A stretch of 64,000 nt of DNA from Platanthera guangdongensis. Its lineage: Eukaryota; Streptophyta; Magnoliopsida; Asparagales; Orchidaceae. Below are positions 53,611 through 64,000 of the stretch, one piece after another. The stretch's first letter is position 1. Each line of letters begins with the position of its first letter. The translations under genes were made by a program, and so were the position numbers. Below the pieces are notes generated by a model that saw only the letters and a program-made list of their open reading frames with translations, was not told the DNA's origin and searched no databases. The stretch is taken from assembly GCA_039583875.1 (NCBI GenBank), contig CM077160.1, positions 115,401,314-115,465,313 of the forward strand, read 5' to 3'.

Positions 53611-56141
53611 TCATACAGACCGTCCTTGGTCTTGAATGCGGTCTTCCACTCGTCCCCCTCACGAACTTGTATCTGATGGTACCCACTGCGGAGGTCGATC
53701 TTGGAGAAGATCTGGGCACCGGACATAGTATCCAGTAAGTCATCGAGTCGTGGGATAGGGAAGCGATACTTGACCGTGATCTTATTGATGGCGCGGCTGT
53801 CGATGCACATACGCCAACTACCGTCCTTCTTAGGGGTAAAAAGGGCGGGGACCGCACAAGGACTCATTCTCTCGCGAATGAACTGCTTCCGAAGAAGCTC
53901 GTCAACCTGCCGTTTGAGCTCAGCGTGCTCATCCGGGTGCATACGGTAGTGGGGCAGGTTCGGGAGGGAAGCTCCCGGGACTAAATCAATGGCATGTTGA
54001 ATGTCCCGAGGGGGAGGCAGCTCATCGGGGAGCTCGTCTGGCATAATGTCCGCAAACTCGCCTAACAGGGGACGCACCGCGAGTGGGAAATCAACCGGGG
54101 CGTCCTCAGTAATCTGGGTAGCGGCTACTACATAAATAACGTCGGACTCAGCACTGTCTCGCAGGAACTCACCTCGCCTCAGAATATGCAGTGGTCGCGA
54201 GGCGCTCGTGCTCGGAAACGGCTCTATCACACCCTTGGGTCGATCTCGGGGCTGGGTGGGTGTCAACGTGATCTTCCGCCCCTTATCATAAAAGACACAC
54301 GTGTTCGAGCGACCGAAGCACGTGACATCACGATCAAAAAGCCAGGGGCGGCCAAGCAACACGTGAGCGACGTCCATGGGAATGACATTGCACCAGACCT
54401 TGTCCTGAAAGAACGCAATAGAGATCGGGACTAAGCAATGTTGGGTGACCTGAATCGCCGTCTTGTCAACCCAGACGACACAGTACGGATGGGGGTGAGG
54501 CTCTGCCCTCACCTGCATACGGTCAATCGCCTTCTGGGCTACAATATTCACGCAACTCCCACCATCAATAGCTAGCTTGCAGGGACTGCCTGCACTAGGG
54601 AAGTACGTGTAAAAGATGGTCGTGCGTCGCCAGTCCTCGTCCACACGTGGGGTGTGTAGGAGGCGCCGAATCACTCCCACCTCTAACGATCGCTCGGCAT
54701 CACTCTCCCAACCTTCCTCGACTGCAGCCCTAACCTCCTCTGGGGCCTCCTCTTCACCCTCTAAACCCTGCTCCTCCTCCTCCTCAAGTAACAGGTTCCG
54801 CGTGGGGCACTGCGCCGCCACGTGGCCCCTGCCAGAGCATCTAAAACATACAATGTCCCCAGATCGCTGGCCATCAGTGGTTACGGCTTTACCCTTCGCA
54901 TCCGCGGGAATACGTGACGGTGTGGCCGTGGTGGTCTGGGGCGGAGTGGGTTTCCTAAAGGTCAAGGAATCAGTCTGAGAGGTGAACTGCCTCGTACTAG
55001 ACGAACGAAGGTACTGCTCATACTCGAGGGAGAGCTGGAATATCTGATCAACAGTCTCCAAGCGGTGGGGAATCAACTCTCTCCGAATATCGGAACGAAG
55101 GCCCGCCTTGAAGCGGGCGGCAGTGGCAATAGGCTCCTCTGAAATATCACTTCTGACGACCAGCACATGGAAGCAAGCCATGTACTCGGCGACGGTAAGT
55201 GTCCCCTGTCGTAGGTTCTGTAGCTGCTCAAATAGCTGATCTCGATATGACGCGGGGAGGTACTTCTCTTTCAGTCTCTCCTTCATCTCGTCCCATCTGG
55301 CGATGGGGTAGTAACCATACCGCTCTAGAGCTCTCTCAACGCTAATCCAGAATAGCTTAGCTTGCCTGATCAACTTCATTTTTGCAAAGCGGACACAACG
55401 CACGTCACTCATGTTGTACCACTCGAAGTAGTGGTCCATGTCCAAGAGCCAATCGCTGAAAGCTTTCGGATCTAGGCGACCATCGAACGAAGGGGCGTCG
55501 AGTCGGATGCGACGAGTGATGTCATGATAGTGGCCCCCTCTCCGAGGATCGGGGTAATCCTCGGGGTAGTCATCATGAGCGTGGTCGTATCGAGCGGGTG
55601 GGGGACCACGCTCTCTCCAACCCGGGGGATAATAATCATCCTGGTGATGGTCACGGCGACCGTGTGGGGGCACACGATCTCTGGGGTCCGGCTGAGGCTG
55701 ACGTGGCGTACGGTACTCATCACGCTGGGGTGGCAGCCTATCCCTCGCCGGGACTTGCTTATAATCTCTCGCAAAATCAGAATGTCGCCTTACCGGCAGG
55801 ATCGGGGCTCGATGAGGACTATCACGATGGTGACGGTCTGCGGGAGGTGGACCATCCCTCGGGCGTGGCCCTCGACGTGGAGGAGCGTCAGGGTCGTCCT
55901 CAAGAGAGTCGTCACGCTGTGTCGGAGTGTCCCTGACATCCTCTAAGTGGCCTAAACGAGGGTTCACCTCGGCAAGGTCATGACGCACATCGTCGAACTG
56001 GGCTCCTATGGTGTCAAGGCGACCTAGTACAAGGCGTTGGAACTCAGCGAAAGCGGCGTCCGAATTCGAACTCGTCGCTCGGTCCTCAGTGTTCTGTGGT
56101 TCTACCATGCTTACTCTAAAAGTCCTACCACTACGGAGCAT
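53553..56141 (-). pseudogene. CRM-like gag, protease and RT start
   Basis: 862 codons are open from ATG 56141 (MLRSGRTFRVSMVEP). An Asp/Arg/Pro-rich segment of about 170 residues precedes the capsid: RIRLDAPSFDGRLDPKAFSDW, MKLIRQAKLFWISVE, KEKYLPASYRDQLFEQLQNL and LTVAEYMACFHVLV. One CCHC knuckle (CFRCSGRGHVAAQC) and an acidic stretch follow. Protease reads LAIDGGSCVNIV, with Gly where its relative at 62506 has Ser in DSGS, so activity is doubtful. RT begins [17 protein letters not shown] and [16 protein letters not shown] one-base loss at about 53597 (LVMPSGYP) shifts the frame, and RT resumes in the ORF ending at 52699. Confidence 0.88.
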
Positions 56142-56154
56142 GCAAGTGGCCTAA

Positions 56155-56170
56155 CCTGGCTCTGATACCA
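56155..56170 (-). other. Primer binding site (initiator tRNA-Met)
   Basis: Minus strand TGGTATCAGAGCCAGG, two bases from the 5' LTR. Confidence 0.88.
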
Positions 56171-56172
56171 AA

Positions 56173-57481
56173 TGATGTAGGGGTAGGCTAGTGGTGCTCG
56201 GAAGCTAGGACTCTACGTGCACGTGTGAGGGAGTATGCGAATGCGATGCTACATGCAATGAGCAGTCGGATAGCAACGACTAGTAACGCAAGCAATGAAA
56301 AATTAGCAACACCACGCAGTTAATCGAAATAAAGAAGCAATTAAAGAATTTTGACAACGGAGTCCTCCGCACGAAGGGCCTAAGCAAGCGGAGACGACTA
56401 ATTCCACAACAAATATTAGCGTATAAGACAACAACTACCAAACTATGATCACAGCACAAGTATAGATAAACAACCAAGTGTAAATGTCAAATACAAACAC
56501 AATACCATGAAATACTCACGATGCAGTGGGCTGATCCGAGATGGTGGAGAGTTTGAGAGGTCGGATGCAAAACAGGCGATCAGAGACGAACACGGTGGCT
56601 GCCCAAGGTGGAAAAGAGGGGATGCGGGCCGGAAACGGCGAGATCCGGGCACTAGAGAATGAATCAGAGTGTCGGTGGGTAGATCCGCTAATTTTAGGGC
56701 GGATCCGGGCTACGGGAGTGGAAATACGTAAGTGGATGGTAGATCGGGGCGAAGGTAGTGCTAGATCAATTAGATCTAGGGTTTTCGGAGTGTTGGGGGT
56801 GGGGGGGTGGATCCACGAGGGGAAGGGAAGGAGGGGGAGGGTAGGGCTACAGAGGCCCTAGGGGGACTCGGATTTGGAAAGGAGGGGGCTGGGAGGTGCT
56901 GGGCCTGTAGCAGCCAAGTCGGCGGAACAGGGTGGATAATGGGGGGAATCGGAACTCTCCAGGTTTTCCTGTAGCCAGAGGCGGAAAAGGCTTCAAAAGC
57001 CTGTAGCAATCGGCGGCTATGTGGGCTCCTGGATGGGTTCCGGAGGCTGAAACGAGATCTCGAGGGGTGGAAAATGAAGGTGGGGGGAAGTGGATACCTT
57101 GGGGGGAAGTTTGGCGGCCTAGGAGTCGTCACCCAGGGTTCCACGGCGTCGGCACCGGGGAGGGATCGCTGGAATCCGGGAATAGACTTCTCCAAATTCT
57201 GCAATGGTTTCAAATCAGCCCCCTAGCATCCTATTTATAAGAAAACATAAATTAAGGCACCCTCATCAACGGCTATGATTGGCCGGTGGGTTAGTCCTTG
57301 AAATACATCAAAATAAACTCAAAAAAAAATAAAGTAATATAGCGTTTTGACTCGCGGCGACGTCCCGGACGCAACTGCAGAGTCCGATCGGCGATCCGAT
57401 CAAGTCTTCCTGCGCGAGTACAAGTATGTGGGCCCCGCCTTGCGGCGAGCTCCTCCAAGTGCATCTGATGGCTCCCCATCA
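56173..57481 (-). repeat. 5' LTR of CRM-like element (1309 bases)
   Basis: TGATG...CATCA. The start on the minus strand (GATGGGGAGCCATCAGATGC) contains the codons for the polyprotein tail. The family resembles the LTR at 59767-60935. Confidence 0.9.
57233..57241 (-). promoter_or_regulatory. LTR TATA box (CRM-like, minus strand)
   Basis: TTATAAATA on the minus strand about 240 bases into the LTR, at the same place as TATAAATA in the plus-strand relative (60000-60007). Confidence 0.6.
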
Positions 57482-57486
57482 GAAAT

Positions 57487-58027
57487 TAGTCCCCAAATTT
57501 TCTAAAAGCACACAAATGAGTCCATATTCATATTTTGTTTCAAACCTTTTGAATTTTTCCGTTAATTTGTCCAAAAATCAAATATGTTCCTTTTTTTTAC
57601 AATTTACAAGTAATGGTATTGTACTAAAAGATAGCATACTTGAGTGCTTCCGGACAAAGTAACAGAAAAATATCTAAAATTATGTACATGTGAAGAATAA
57701 CTCATTTAAGCAATTTTAGAAGGTTTGGAGATTGATTTCTACTGAATGAAAGTTTAGGAATGATTTTCAAAGATACCCAAAAACTAGGAACTAATTTTGT
57801 ATTTTTGCTTTCAGACCCAGAAAGTTTAAGTACATGCCAGAATATTTTATGCATACCAGAAAATTGAAATTTCTCTCATCTTCTCTTTTTCCATGGCTTC
57901 AATATAGTTTAACTTTTTGTTCTTCTAACTTAGCCATCTCCCAAAGATTCTCCATGTTGACCTTGGATCCAATTTCTTCACAAATCTCCATGTTGATCAC
58001 AGAAGGAATAACTGGCTTCCAATTTCC
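57487..58027. other. Host DNA, AT-rich, no gene recognised
   Basis: Begins with the second half of the 56-base duplicated unit. No ORF above background, no repeat boundary and no convincing upstream Obg exon found. Confidence 0.5.
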
Positions 58028-58422
58028 ATGTTGATTTGTATGTTTAAGTTAAACTTGAGCAACAATCTCCTCTCACACCTTATTCCTACCCAGATTAACA
58101 GCGCAAGGAAGATCCAATATCTGGATCAATTCGGAAACAGGTTAGCCGGCGAAAAAACAAGGGATATCAGCAATCTCGGCAACCACTTGCTATTCAACCA
58201 GGCAAGAACATGTAAAGAATAATGCCTTGCCAGCTCAGCAATATCGGCACTCTGTTGATTTTGTTAAATCTCATTTGCAACTCCCACTCGGGAACCATCC
58301 CTTCCCATTTTACGAGATTCAACAACGGTAAAAGAGGAGCGAAGAATGGTTGTATCCCTGTGCCAACGGGAACCCCAGACGACAGCGTGGGTGAAGACGC
58401 GGAAGAAATAAACCGCCAATAA
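58028..58422 (+). pseudogene. Degenerate leucine-rich-repeat fragment (receptor-like)
   Basis: Two adjacent open stretches in different frames look like plant LRR units. The first has LNLSNNLLSHLIPTQI, KIQYLDQFGNRLAGE and RDISNLGNHLL. The second (58222-58422) has QLSNIGTLLILLNLICNS and HSGTIPSHFTRF. These follow the LxxLxLxxNxLxGxIP pattern of LRR receptor kinases or receptor-like proteins, with stops and a frameshift between them. No kinase, signal peptide or membrane segment accompanies them. The tail NGCIPVPTGTPDDSVGED is not recognised. It is on the strand opposite to Obg. A retrocopy or gene fragment is most likely. Confidence 0.5.
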
Positions 58423-58915
58423 AAAGGAGTTTAGTGTTCGTTTTAAGCCGGCATATAGAAAAGTGGTTATGGATAATACTAGTGAAGTATGGAATTAAGT
58501 ATTTTTTAATGTTTGCACCAAGCCAAAAGTGGCTTGTCATTAACCTCACTTTTGTATCCTATCCAAGATAACTAGTGATATAGGTGTGCAAAAAGAACTG
58601 AAGAACAGAAAAACTGAAAATCGAAAATCGAAACGATCAATTTGGGTTGCTTCTAACATTTCTCAATCAGGGTACCATTCCAGAATAATCAAGAAACTTT
58701 TAAGCCGGTTCTTAATTATTGGAGTTGTGTACCTGAGAACTGATGGAATATTTTCTTATATATTCCTAAATAATATATATATATATATATATTTCGTGTT
58801 GAAAAATGGTTAAGAATAATGATAAACAAGATCTAGAAAAACTTGCAAAAATTGAAAAGATGAGAAATAAAGTTGAGATTAGTATATAGATTAGAATCGA
58901 GCCTGGGTAAGGCGT
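58423..58915. other. AT-rich DNA with a TA microsatellite
   Basis: No gene seen. A run of AT dinucleotides lies at about 58771-58792. Confidence 0.6.
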
Positions 58916-58935
58916 GTGGTCATTGCCCTAAAAAA

Positions 58936-59076
58936 GTTGCGTCGAAATCTTATCGATGCAAGGAAAACCGAAGCAACGGAAGTCGACGCATGCGTTGAGT
59001 ACTATTCGACGCATGTCGACGCAGGCTGGAGAATTCGACGAAACACAGTCGAGCATGCTAGAGAAGTCGACGCAAC
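58936..59076. repeat. 141-base unit with perfect 10-base inverted ends and repeated TCGACGCA words
   Basis: Starts GTTGCGTCGA (58936-58945) and ends TCGACGCAAC (59067-59076), exact reverse complements. TCGACGCA recurs three more times inside, giving a strongly self-complementary segment. Possibly a small foldback element; no clear target-site duplication beyond A-rich flanks. Confidence 0.55.
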
Positions 59077-59766
59077 TCAAAAATTTTGGGATTTAAAAGT
59101 GTCACAACTATTTTGTACAAAAAAATACAATTCAATTATTTCTCAAATCCCAAATCCGCAATTCGAAATTCGGATCCGGTGTGGTGCATGCGCGTGTGTG
59201 GTTCATAGTTTCTCTTTATGTTCTTTTGAACAAATAAGAAAAGGTGAATTTAGATATATACTCACTCTCAAGAGTGATGTTAAGCAGTGTGGGACTAAAA
59301 TATTTCAATCTTTCTTCATGAAGAATTCCCTCCAAGAATTGGATTCTCTCCATTTTTTGATTTTGAAGCTTTTCCATCAAAATGAGGAACTCAAACACCA
59401 AACACCAACTTGGCTCTAATAAAACATTTATTTTGTAATGTTTTAAATATTAAATTTCTAACAAGAACTAAATGTCTAATAGTTATCACGTAAACATTAA
59501 ACAAATAATTGATAATATAATTAAATTTTTCGATATATAATGCCGAAGTTTTAAGTTTATAGCAATATTCTATAAATTATTGTTAAATATAAGGAGCATA
59601 TATAAAAATAATGTGTGTTCAAAACCATATAGGAAAATAATATTTCTGCCAATTTTATATGCATTTTTGAGACTCAAAGATGCATCTGATACAACTGAGA
59701 ACCAAACCGGAACCTAATGAGAAATTTTGGTTCCGGTATGATTCTTGTAGAAATAGAGAGACCTCC
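59077..59766. other. AT-rich DNA, no gene recognised
   Basis: A frame of 167 codons (58916-59419 plus) crosses the inverted-repeat unit and shows no domain. Not annotated as a gene. Confidence 0.5.
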
Positions 59767-60935
59767 TGACGGGGGACCATCTGGCGCAACTCGGCGCAAG
59801 GCGGACCCCACCTTCGTGTATTGTCGCAGACGGACTTGACCGAACCGGCGATCCGCCACCGCGGATGCGTCCGACTTGTCGTTTAGATTTAGTTTCATAT
59901 ATAACATTATGTATTTTGAGTTTTATTTCATGTAGTTATGGCATCAGAACCACCGGCCAATCATAGCCGTCGATTTCGGTTGCCCTAACTTTGTTTTCTT
60001 ATAAATAGATCCTTAGGGCTGCAGGAATTCTTATTGCTGAATGTTTGGAGAAGAAATCCCTTCATTCCGGTGATCTCCTCCGCGGTGCCGACGCCGTGGA
60101 TCCCCTTGGTGACGACTCCTTGGGTAAGTTTTGTGTTTTTTTATTTCCCTTCCACCGCCACCCTCTCCTATTGTTGTCCAGCCCCCCCTCATCAAACCGC
60201 CGGCCAGCAGCCCTCCTCCCAGCGCCGCAGCCCACTCCCCTCAGGCCGCCGCCATCCTAGCCCCTCCGACCACTTCCAAAACAGGCATGTCTCCCTGTTT
60301 TGGCCCAGATCCAGCCACCACCGCCCCTCCATAACCGCCTCCACCACCCGGCATTGCCCCAACAGCCCCCTTGGCTGTTTTCTCCCTCAACCAGTCCAGA
60401 TCTGGACTCCTCCAGCCAGATCCAGCCACTCTGTCAAGTCCCCCTTTGCTGCCATCCTTCCACCTTCCGTGGAACCACTTCCCCTCACCCGATCTAGTCT
60501 TTCACCATCCGGAAAACTCCACCTCGCCTCCAAAATTTCAGATTTACCTAGAATTACTGCAGCCCTAATTTTATTTCAGATTTGTGTGATGCTTTGTACT
60601 AGTTGATGGTATTACACTTTGTCGCGCTGTGGTAATCTTGTGCTTGTGAAATTAAAAGTTCATTATTATTTGTTTTGTGAAAATCTCTGACTGCAGAACG
60701 GGTTGATTCGCCGCGCGCTCGCTATAGCCCTCCTTGCGGAGGAAAACCACGTCTCAAGCTTTAAGAAATTGTTTATCTTTGCTTATGAAAATTTGTGTGT
60801 TATCTTATAATACTTTGTTGCTAATATTAATCCTTGCGTCGAACCGCGTGTGTTGTAGGAATTGAACTGTTAGGGATCGACCCCACTCTTCACTAGTGTG
60901 CATTTAGAATTCACTCCACAGCCTACCCTACATCA
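59767..60935 (+). repeat. 5' LTR of second CRM-like element (1169 bases)
   Basis: Matches the partial LTR at 63676-64000. TATAAATA at 60000-60007. TG...CATCA ends. Confidence 0.88.
60000..60007 (+). promoter_or_regulatory. LTR TATA box
   Basis: TATAAATA, repeated at the same place in the 3' LTR (about 63911-63918). Confidence 0.6.
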
Positions 60936-60936
60936 G

Positions 60937-60949
60937 TGGTATCAGAGCC
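60937..60949 (+). other. Primer binding site (initiator tRNA-Met)
   Basis: TGGTATCAGAGCC, one base after the LTR end. Confidence 0.88.
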
Positions 60950-60967
60950 CAGGTCGGGCCATTTTGC

Positions 60968-62830
60968 ATGCTCCGTAGTGGTAGGGCATTTAGAAGCATG
61001 GTAGATCCGCCAGTCACCAATGACCGGGCAGCGGGCTCGAATTCGAGCACCGCTACCACTGACTTTCAGCGCCTTATCCTAGAACGTTTTGATGCATTAG
61101 ATACCCAGTTCGATAACGTGCGTCGCGATATCGCCGAGGTGAATCGCCGCCTCGACCAGTTAGAGAACGCCAGGGATACTCCCTCACAGCATGACGATGA
61201 GATCGCGGACGACCCTGACGATTCCCCCCGTCGCGGCCAGCGGTTCAGAGATGATCCGCCACCAGCAGACCGCTATCGTCGTGATACTCCCACGCGAGTC
61301 CCAACCCCACCGGCAAGGCGAAACCCAGAGCCAGAGCGTGTCCGACCCCCGCCTCAGCGTGATCAATACCGCATGCCACGTCAGCCTGACCTTAGGAACC
61401 GTGTACCCCCACACGGTCGCTATGACCAGCGTCGAGATGAGTACTACCCACCGGGTCGACGTGAGCGCGGGCCCCCCACCCGCTCGGCACGAGTACGACC
61501 GAGACGATCCTCCTGATGATTACCCTGACCCGCAGAGAGGTGACCACACCTTTGACATCACTCGTCGGATTCGCCTGGACGCCCCGACATTCGATGGCCA
61601 TTTGGATCCAAAGCCTTTAGTGACTGGCTTCTAGACATGGACCATTACTTTGATTGGTACGATATGAGTGACGAGCGTTGCGTCCGGTTTGCGAAGATGA
61701 AGTTGATCGGGCAGGCCAAGGTATTCTGGATTAGCGTGGAGAGAGCTGTTGAGAGAGACGGCTACTACCCCATCACCCGTTGGGAGGACATGAAGGAGAG
61801 ACTCAAGGATAAGTATCTCCCTGCCTCTTACCGTGATCAGCTGTTTGATCAGCTACAGAACTTACATCAGGGGACGCTTACGGTAGCTGAGTACATGGCT
61901 CGATTCGACGAGCTGGTCGTTAGGAGCGATATTTCGGAGGAGCACATTGCCACTGCCTCTCGATTTAAGGCTGGCCTTCGCTCGGAGCTCCGGAGAGAGT
62001 TGATTCTCCATCGCCCCGGGACTGTCGACCAGATATTCCAGCTCGCCCTAGAGTACGAACAGTATCTTCGTACGTCTGGTACGAAGCAGTTCCCCTCCCG
62101 GACTGATTCCTCGACATATAGGAAGCCCGCTCTTCCCCAGACAGCTACAGCCGCCCCACCCCCACGGGTCACTACTGACATGAAGGGTAAGGCTGCCACC
62201 ACTGAGGGCCAGAGGCCTGGGGGTATCCAGTGCTTTAGATGCTCTGGCAGAGGGCACGTGGCGGCGCAGTGCCCCACGCGGAATCTGTTGGTTGAGGATG
62301 AGGAGCATGGTTTAGAGGGAAATGAGGAGGTGACTGAGGAGATTACTACCGCTGTTGAGGAGGGCTGGGATAGCGACGTTGAATGTTCTTTAGAGGTGGG
62401 AGTGGTCAGGCGCCTCCCACATACCCCACGTGCTGATGAGGATTGGCGCCGCACCACCATCTTCTACACGAACTTCCCGAGCGCAGGCGGACCCTGCAAA
62501 TTAGCCATCGATAGTGGGAGTTGTGTGAATATCGTGGCCCAGAAGGGTCTAGACCGTATGCAGGTGAAGGCGGAGCCTCACCCACACCCCTATCGTGTCA
62601 TCTGGGTCGACAAGACAGCGATACGGGTTACCCAGCGCTGTCTCGTACCGATCAACATCGCTTCCTTTGAGGACCGAGTCTGGTGCGACGTCATATCCAT
62701 GGATGTCGCCCATGTTCTATTGGGCCGCCCTTGGCTTTTTGATCGCGACGTCACGTGCTTTGGTCGCTCGAACACGTGTGTTTTTTATGACAAGGGGCGG
62801 AAGATCACACTATCATCTACCCAGCCCTGA
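60968..62830 (+). pseudogene. CRM-like gag and protease
   Basis: ATG 60968 (MLRSGRAFRSMVDP) parallels the start of the minus-strand relative. A Pro/Arg/Asp-rich region follows. Two compensating frameshifts, at about 61480 (C-run) and 61615, surround RIRLDAPTFDGHLDPK. From about 61630 the frame is open: FAKMKLIGQAKVFWISVE, LKDKYLPASYRDQLFDQLQ, LTVAEYMARFDELVV, a CCHC knuckle (CFRCSGRGHVAAQC) and an acidic spacer. Protease has LAIDSGSCVNIVAQ (62502-62543) with DSGS intact, and VLLGRPWLFDRDVTCF. It ends at TGA 62828-62830, where the relative has Arg (CGA to TGA). Confidence 0.87.
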
Positions 62831-63675
62831 GAGAGACCCAAGGGTCGGGTTGAGCCTTCCACTAGTACGAGTGCCTCGAGACCCGTACACGTCCTGATGC
62901 GCAGTGAGTTTATGAGGGACAGCACTGATGCTGACATTATGTATGTAGTGGCAGCCACTATGGCATCTGATTGCCCTACACCTGAGATTCACCCTGCCGT
63001 TCGACCTCTATTAGGTGAGTTTGCAAATATTATGCCAGAGGAGCTCCCTGATGAGTTACCCCCTCTGCGAGACATCCAGCACGCTATCGATCTAGTCCCG
63101 GGGGCCTCGCTCCCAAATTTGTCGCACTATCGCATGAACCTCGTTGAGCACGCTGAGCTCAAAAGACAGGTCGACGAGCTTCTTCGAAAGCAGTTCATCT
63201 GAGAGAGTTTGAGCCTGTGCGCAGTCCCCGCCCTTCTCACCCCTAAGAAGGACGACAGCTGGCGCATGTGTATCAATAGCCAGGCTATCAATAAGATTAC
63301 TGTGAAGTACCGCTTCCCGATCCCTCGCCTGGACGATCTTTTAGACACGATGACGGGAGCCCAGATCTTCTCGAAGATCGACCTCCATAGCGGTTACCAC
63401 CAGATCAGGGTTAGAGAGGGGGACGAGTGGAAGACGGCATTCAAGACCAAAGATGCTCTGTATGAGTGGTTAGTCATGCCATTTGGGCTGTCGAACGCCA
63501 CGAGCACATTCATGTGTGTCATGACTCAGATTCTGCGACCCTACATGGGTAAGTTCCTCGTCGTATACTTTGACGACATTCTAATTTATAGCCACACTGA
63601 GTCGGACCACCTCGGGCACTTGCGACTGTTGTTTGACATCCTCCGGAAGGAGAAGTTATTTATAAATGCGATAGT
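62831..63675 (+). pseudogene. CRM-like RT, truncated and joined to the LTR
   Basis: It continues in the gag frame. HAIDLVPGASLPNLSHYRMN is followed by TGA 63200-63202 in place of Arg, then [50 protein letters not shown] and [13 protein letters not shown] with both Asp. RT ends at [10 protein letters not shown], about where the palm domain should continue. The same frame runs over the junction into the LTR and reads [21 protein letters not shown] before stopping at 63748, matching the tail of the other CRM-like element. Two stops and the deletion inactivate it. Confidence 0.85.
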
Positions 63676-64000
63676 TGATGGGGGACCATCTGGCGCAACT
63701 CGGCGCAAGGCGGACCCCACCTTCGTGTATTGTCGCAGACGGACTTGACCGAACCGGCGATCCGCCACCGCGGATGCGTCCGGCTTCTCGTTTAGATTTA
63801 GTTTCATATATAACATTATGTATTTTGAGTTTTATTTCATGTAGTTATGTCATCGGAACCACCAGCCAATCATAGTCGTCGATTTCAGTTGCCCTAACTT
63901 TGTTTTCTTATAAATAGATCCTTAGTGCTGCAGGAATTCTTATTGATGAATGTTTGGAGAAGAAATCCCTTCATTCCGGTGATCTCCTCTGCGGTGCCGA
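63676..64000 (+). repeat. 3' LTR of second CRM-like element, partial
   Basis: TGATGGGGGACC..., near-identical to 59767-60091. Runs off the window end. Confidence 0.88.

Larger units (their letters stand above)
38002..57481 (-). mobile_element. CRM-like chromovirus (Ty3/Gypsy), split by a Tekay element
   Basis: LTR ends TGATG...CATCA. The target-site duplication GAAAT is perfect (37997-38001 and 57482-57486). The 3' LTR is 38002-38027 plus 49769-51071 and the 5' LTR is 56173-57481. Between them is a gag-pol with capsid, CCHC knuckle, protease, RT, RNase H, integrase and a chromodomain. The tRNA-Met primer site is at 56155-56170. Without the inserted element it is about 7.7 kb. CRM assignment rests on the LTR ends, the chromodomain and the polyprotein running into the LTR; it is likely but not proven. 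Confidence 0.85.
59767..64000 (+). mobile_element. Second CRM-like chromovirus, internally deleted, cut by window end
   Basis: 5' LTR 59767-60935 (TGACGGGGGACC...CATCA), tRNA-Met primer site, gag, protease and the first part of RT. The sequence jumps inside RT (about 63670) straight to the 3' LTR start at 63676. The missing part comprises the end of RT, RNase H, integrase, chromodomain and the polypurine tract. Gag and RT are close relatives of the minus-strand element at 38002-57481. The left flank before insertion is CCTCC (59762-59766); the right duplication is outside the window. Confidence 0.87.

Noticed and set aside
54186..55946. Plus-strand frames up to 140 codons
   Set aside because: Antisense to the CRM-like gag-protease frame, which has clear domain motifs.
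57834..58027. Upstream Obg exon (transit peptide) on the minus strand after the CRM-like element
   Set aside because: A short minus-strand frame (MEICEEIGSKVNMENLWEM) is open, but it is not transit-peptide-like, lacks a matching splice donor phase and ends in a stop.
58916..59419. 167-codon plus-strand frame
   Set aside because: Crosses the inverted-repeat unit and AT-rich DNA; composition and content give no sign of a real protein.

Overview
This is nuclear DNA of a land plant, almost certainly a flowering plant. The window is nearly all LTR retrotransposons of typical plant lineages (Ty3/Gypsy Tekay-, CRM- and Tat-like; Ty1/Copia including SIRE-like), most primed from initiator tRNA-Met, plus an Au-like SINE fragment. 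I see no rRNA or tRNA gene, no CRISPR array and no prokaryotic operon.

The only host gene I can support is on the minus strand: two coding exons (37206-37671 and 16615-16706) of an Obg-family GTPase, most like the chloroplast protein ObgC. They join in frame across a 20,499-base intron with GT/AG ends (16707-37205). No exon follows the second one down to base 1, and none is recognisable before the first one up to 64000. The whole window therefore looks like the interior of one gene whose introns have filled with transposons.

Layout, left to right. 1-3974: gag-protease-only Gypsy element, apparently inserted into the RNase H of a Tat-like Gypsy element (minus, 3975 to about 8295). About 8416-9935: truncated Copia (LTR plus gag). 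9936-12198: 3' end and LTR of a SIRE-like Copia. 12199-16287: minus-strand Copia carrying a 2.2 kb gag-only element (12867-15035). 16615-16706: Obg exon. 17107-30629: minus-strand Copia 'D', holding a 9-bp-TSD foldback/MITE (17463-17826) and a SIRE-like element (20750-28643), which holds a plus-strand Copia 'E' (22059-27828), which holds a TRIM (25156-25595). 30718-31500: a second fragment of the Copia D family. 31681-36491: Copia 'F' with most of gag missing. About 37040-37140: SINE fragment. 37206-37671: Obg exon. 38002-57481: CRM-like chromovirus (minus) with an 11.7 kb Tekay-type chromovirus (38028-49763) inside its 3' LTR. 57482-59766: AT-rich host DNA with a degenerate LRR fragment. 59767-64000: second CRM-like element (plus), internally deleted and cut by the window edge.

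Every retroelement is broken by stops, frameshifts, deletions or lost catalytic residues. Many stops fit C-to-T decay of methylated DNA. The Tekay element is the most complete. It carries a T-rich 96-base GT...AG interval exactly between Gag and protease whose removal restores the frame, suggesting Gag versus Gag-Pol made by alternative splicing. The CRM-like elements encode the polyprotein C-terminus inside the LTR.
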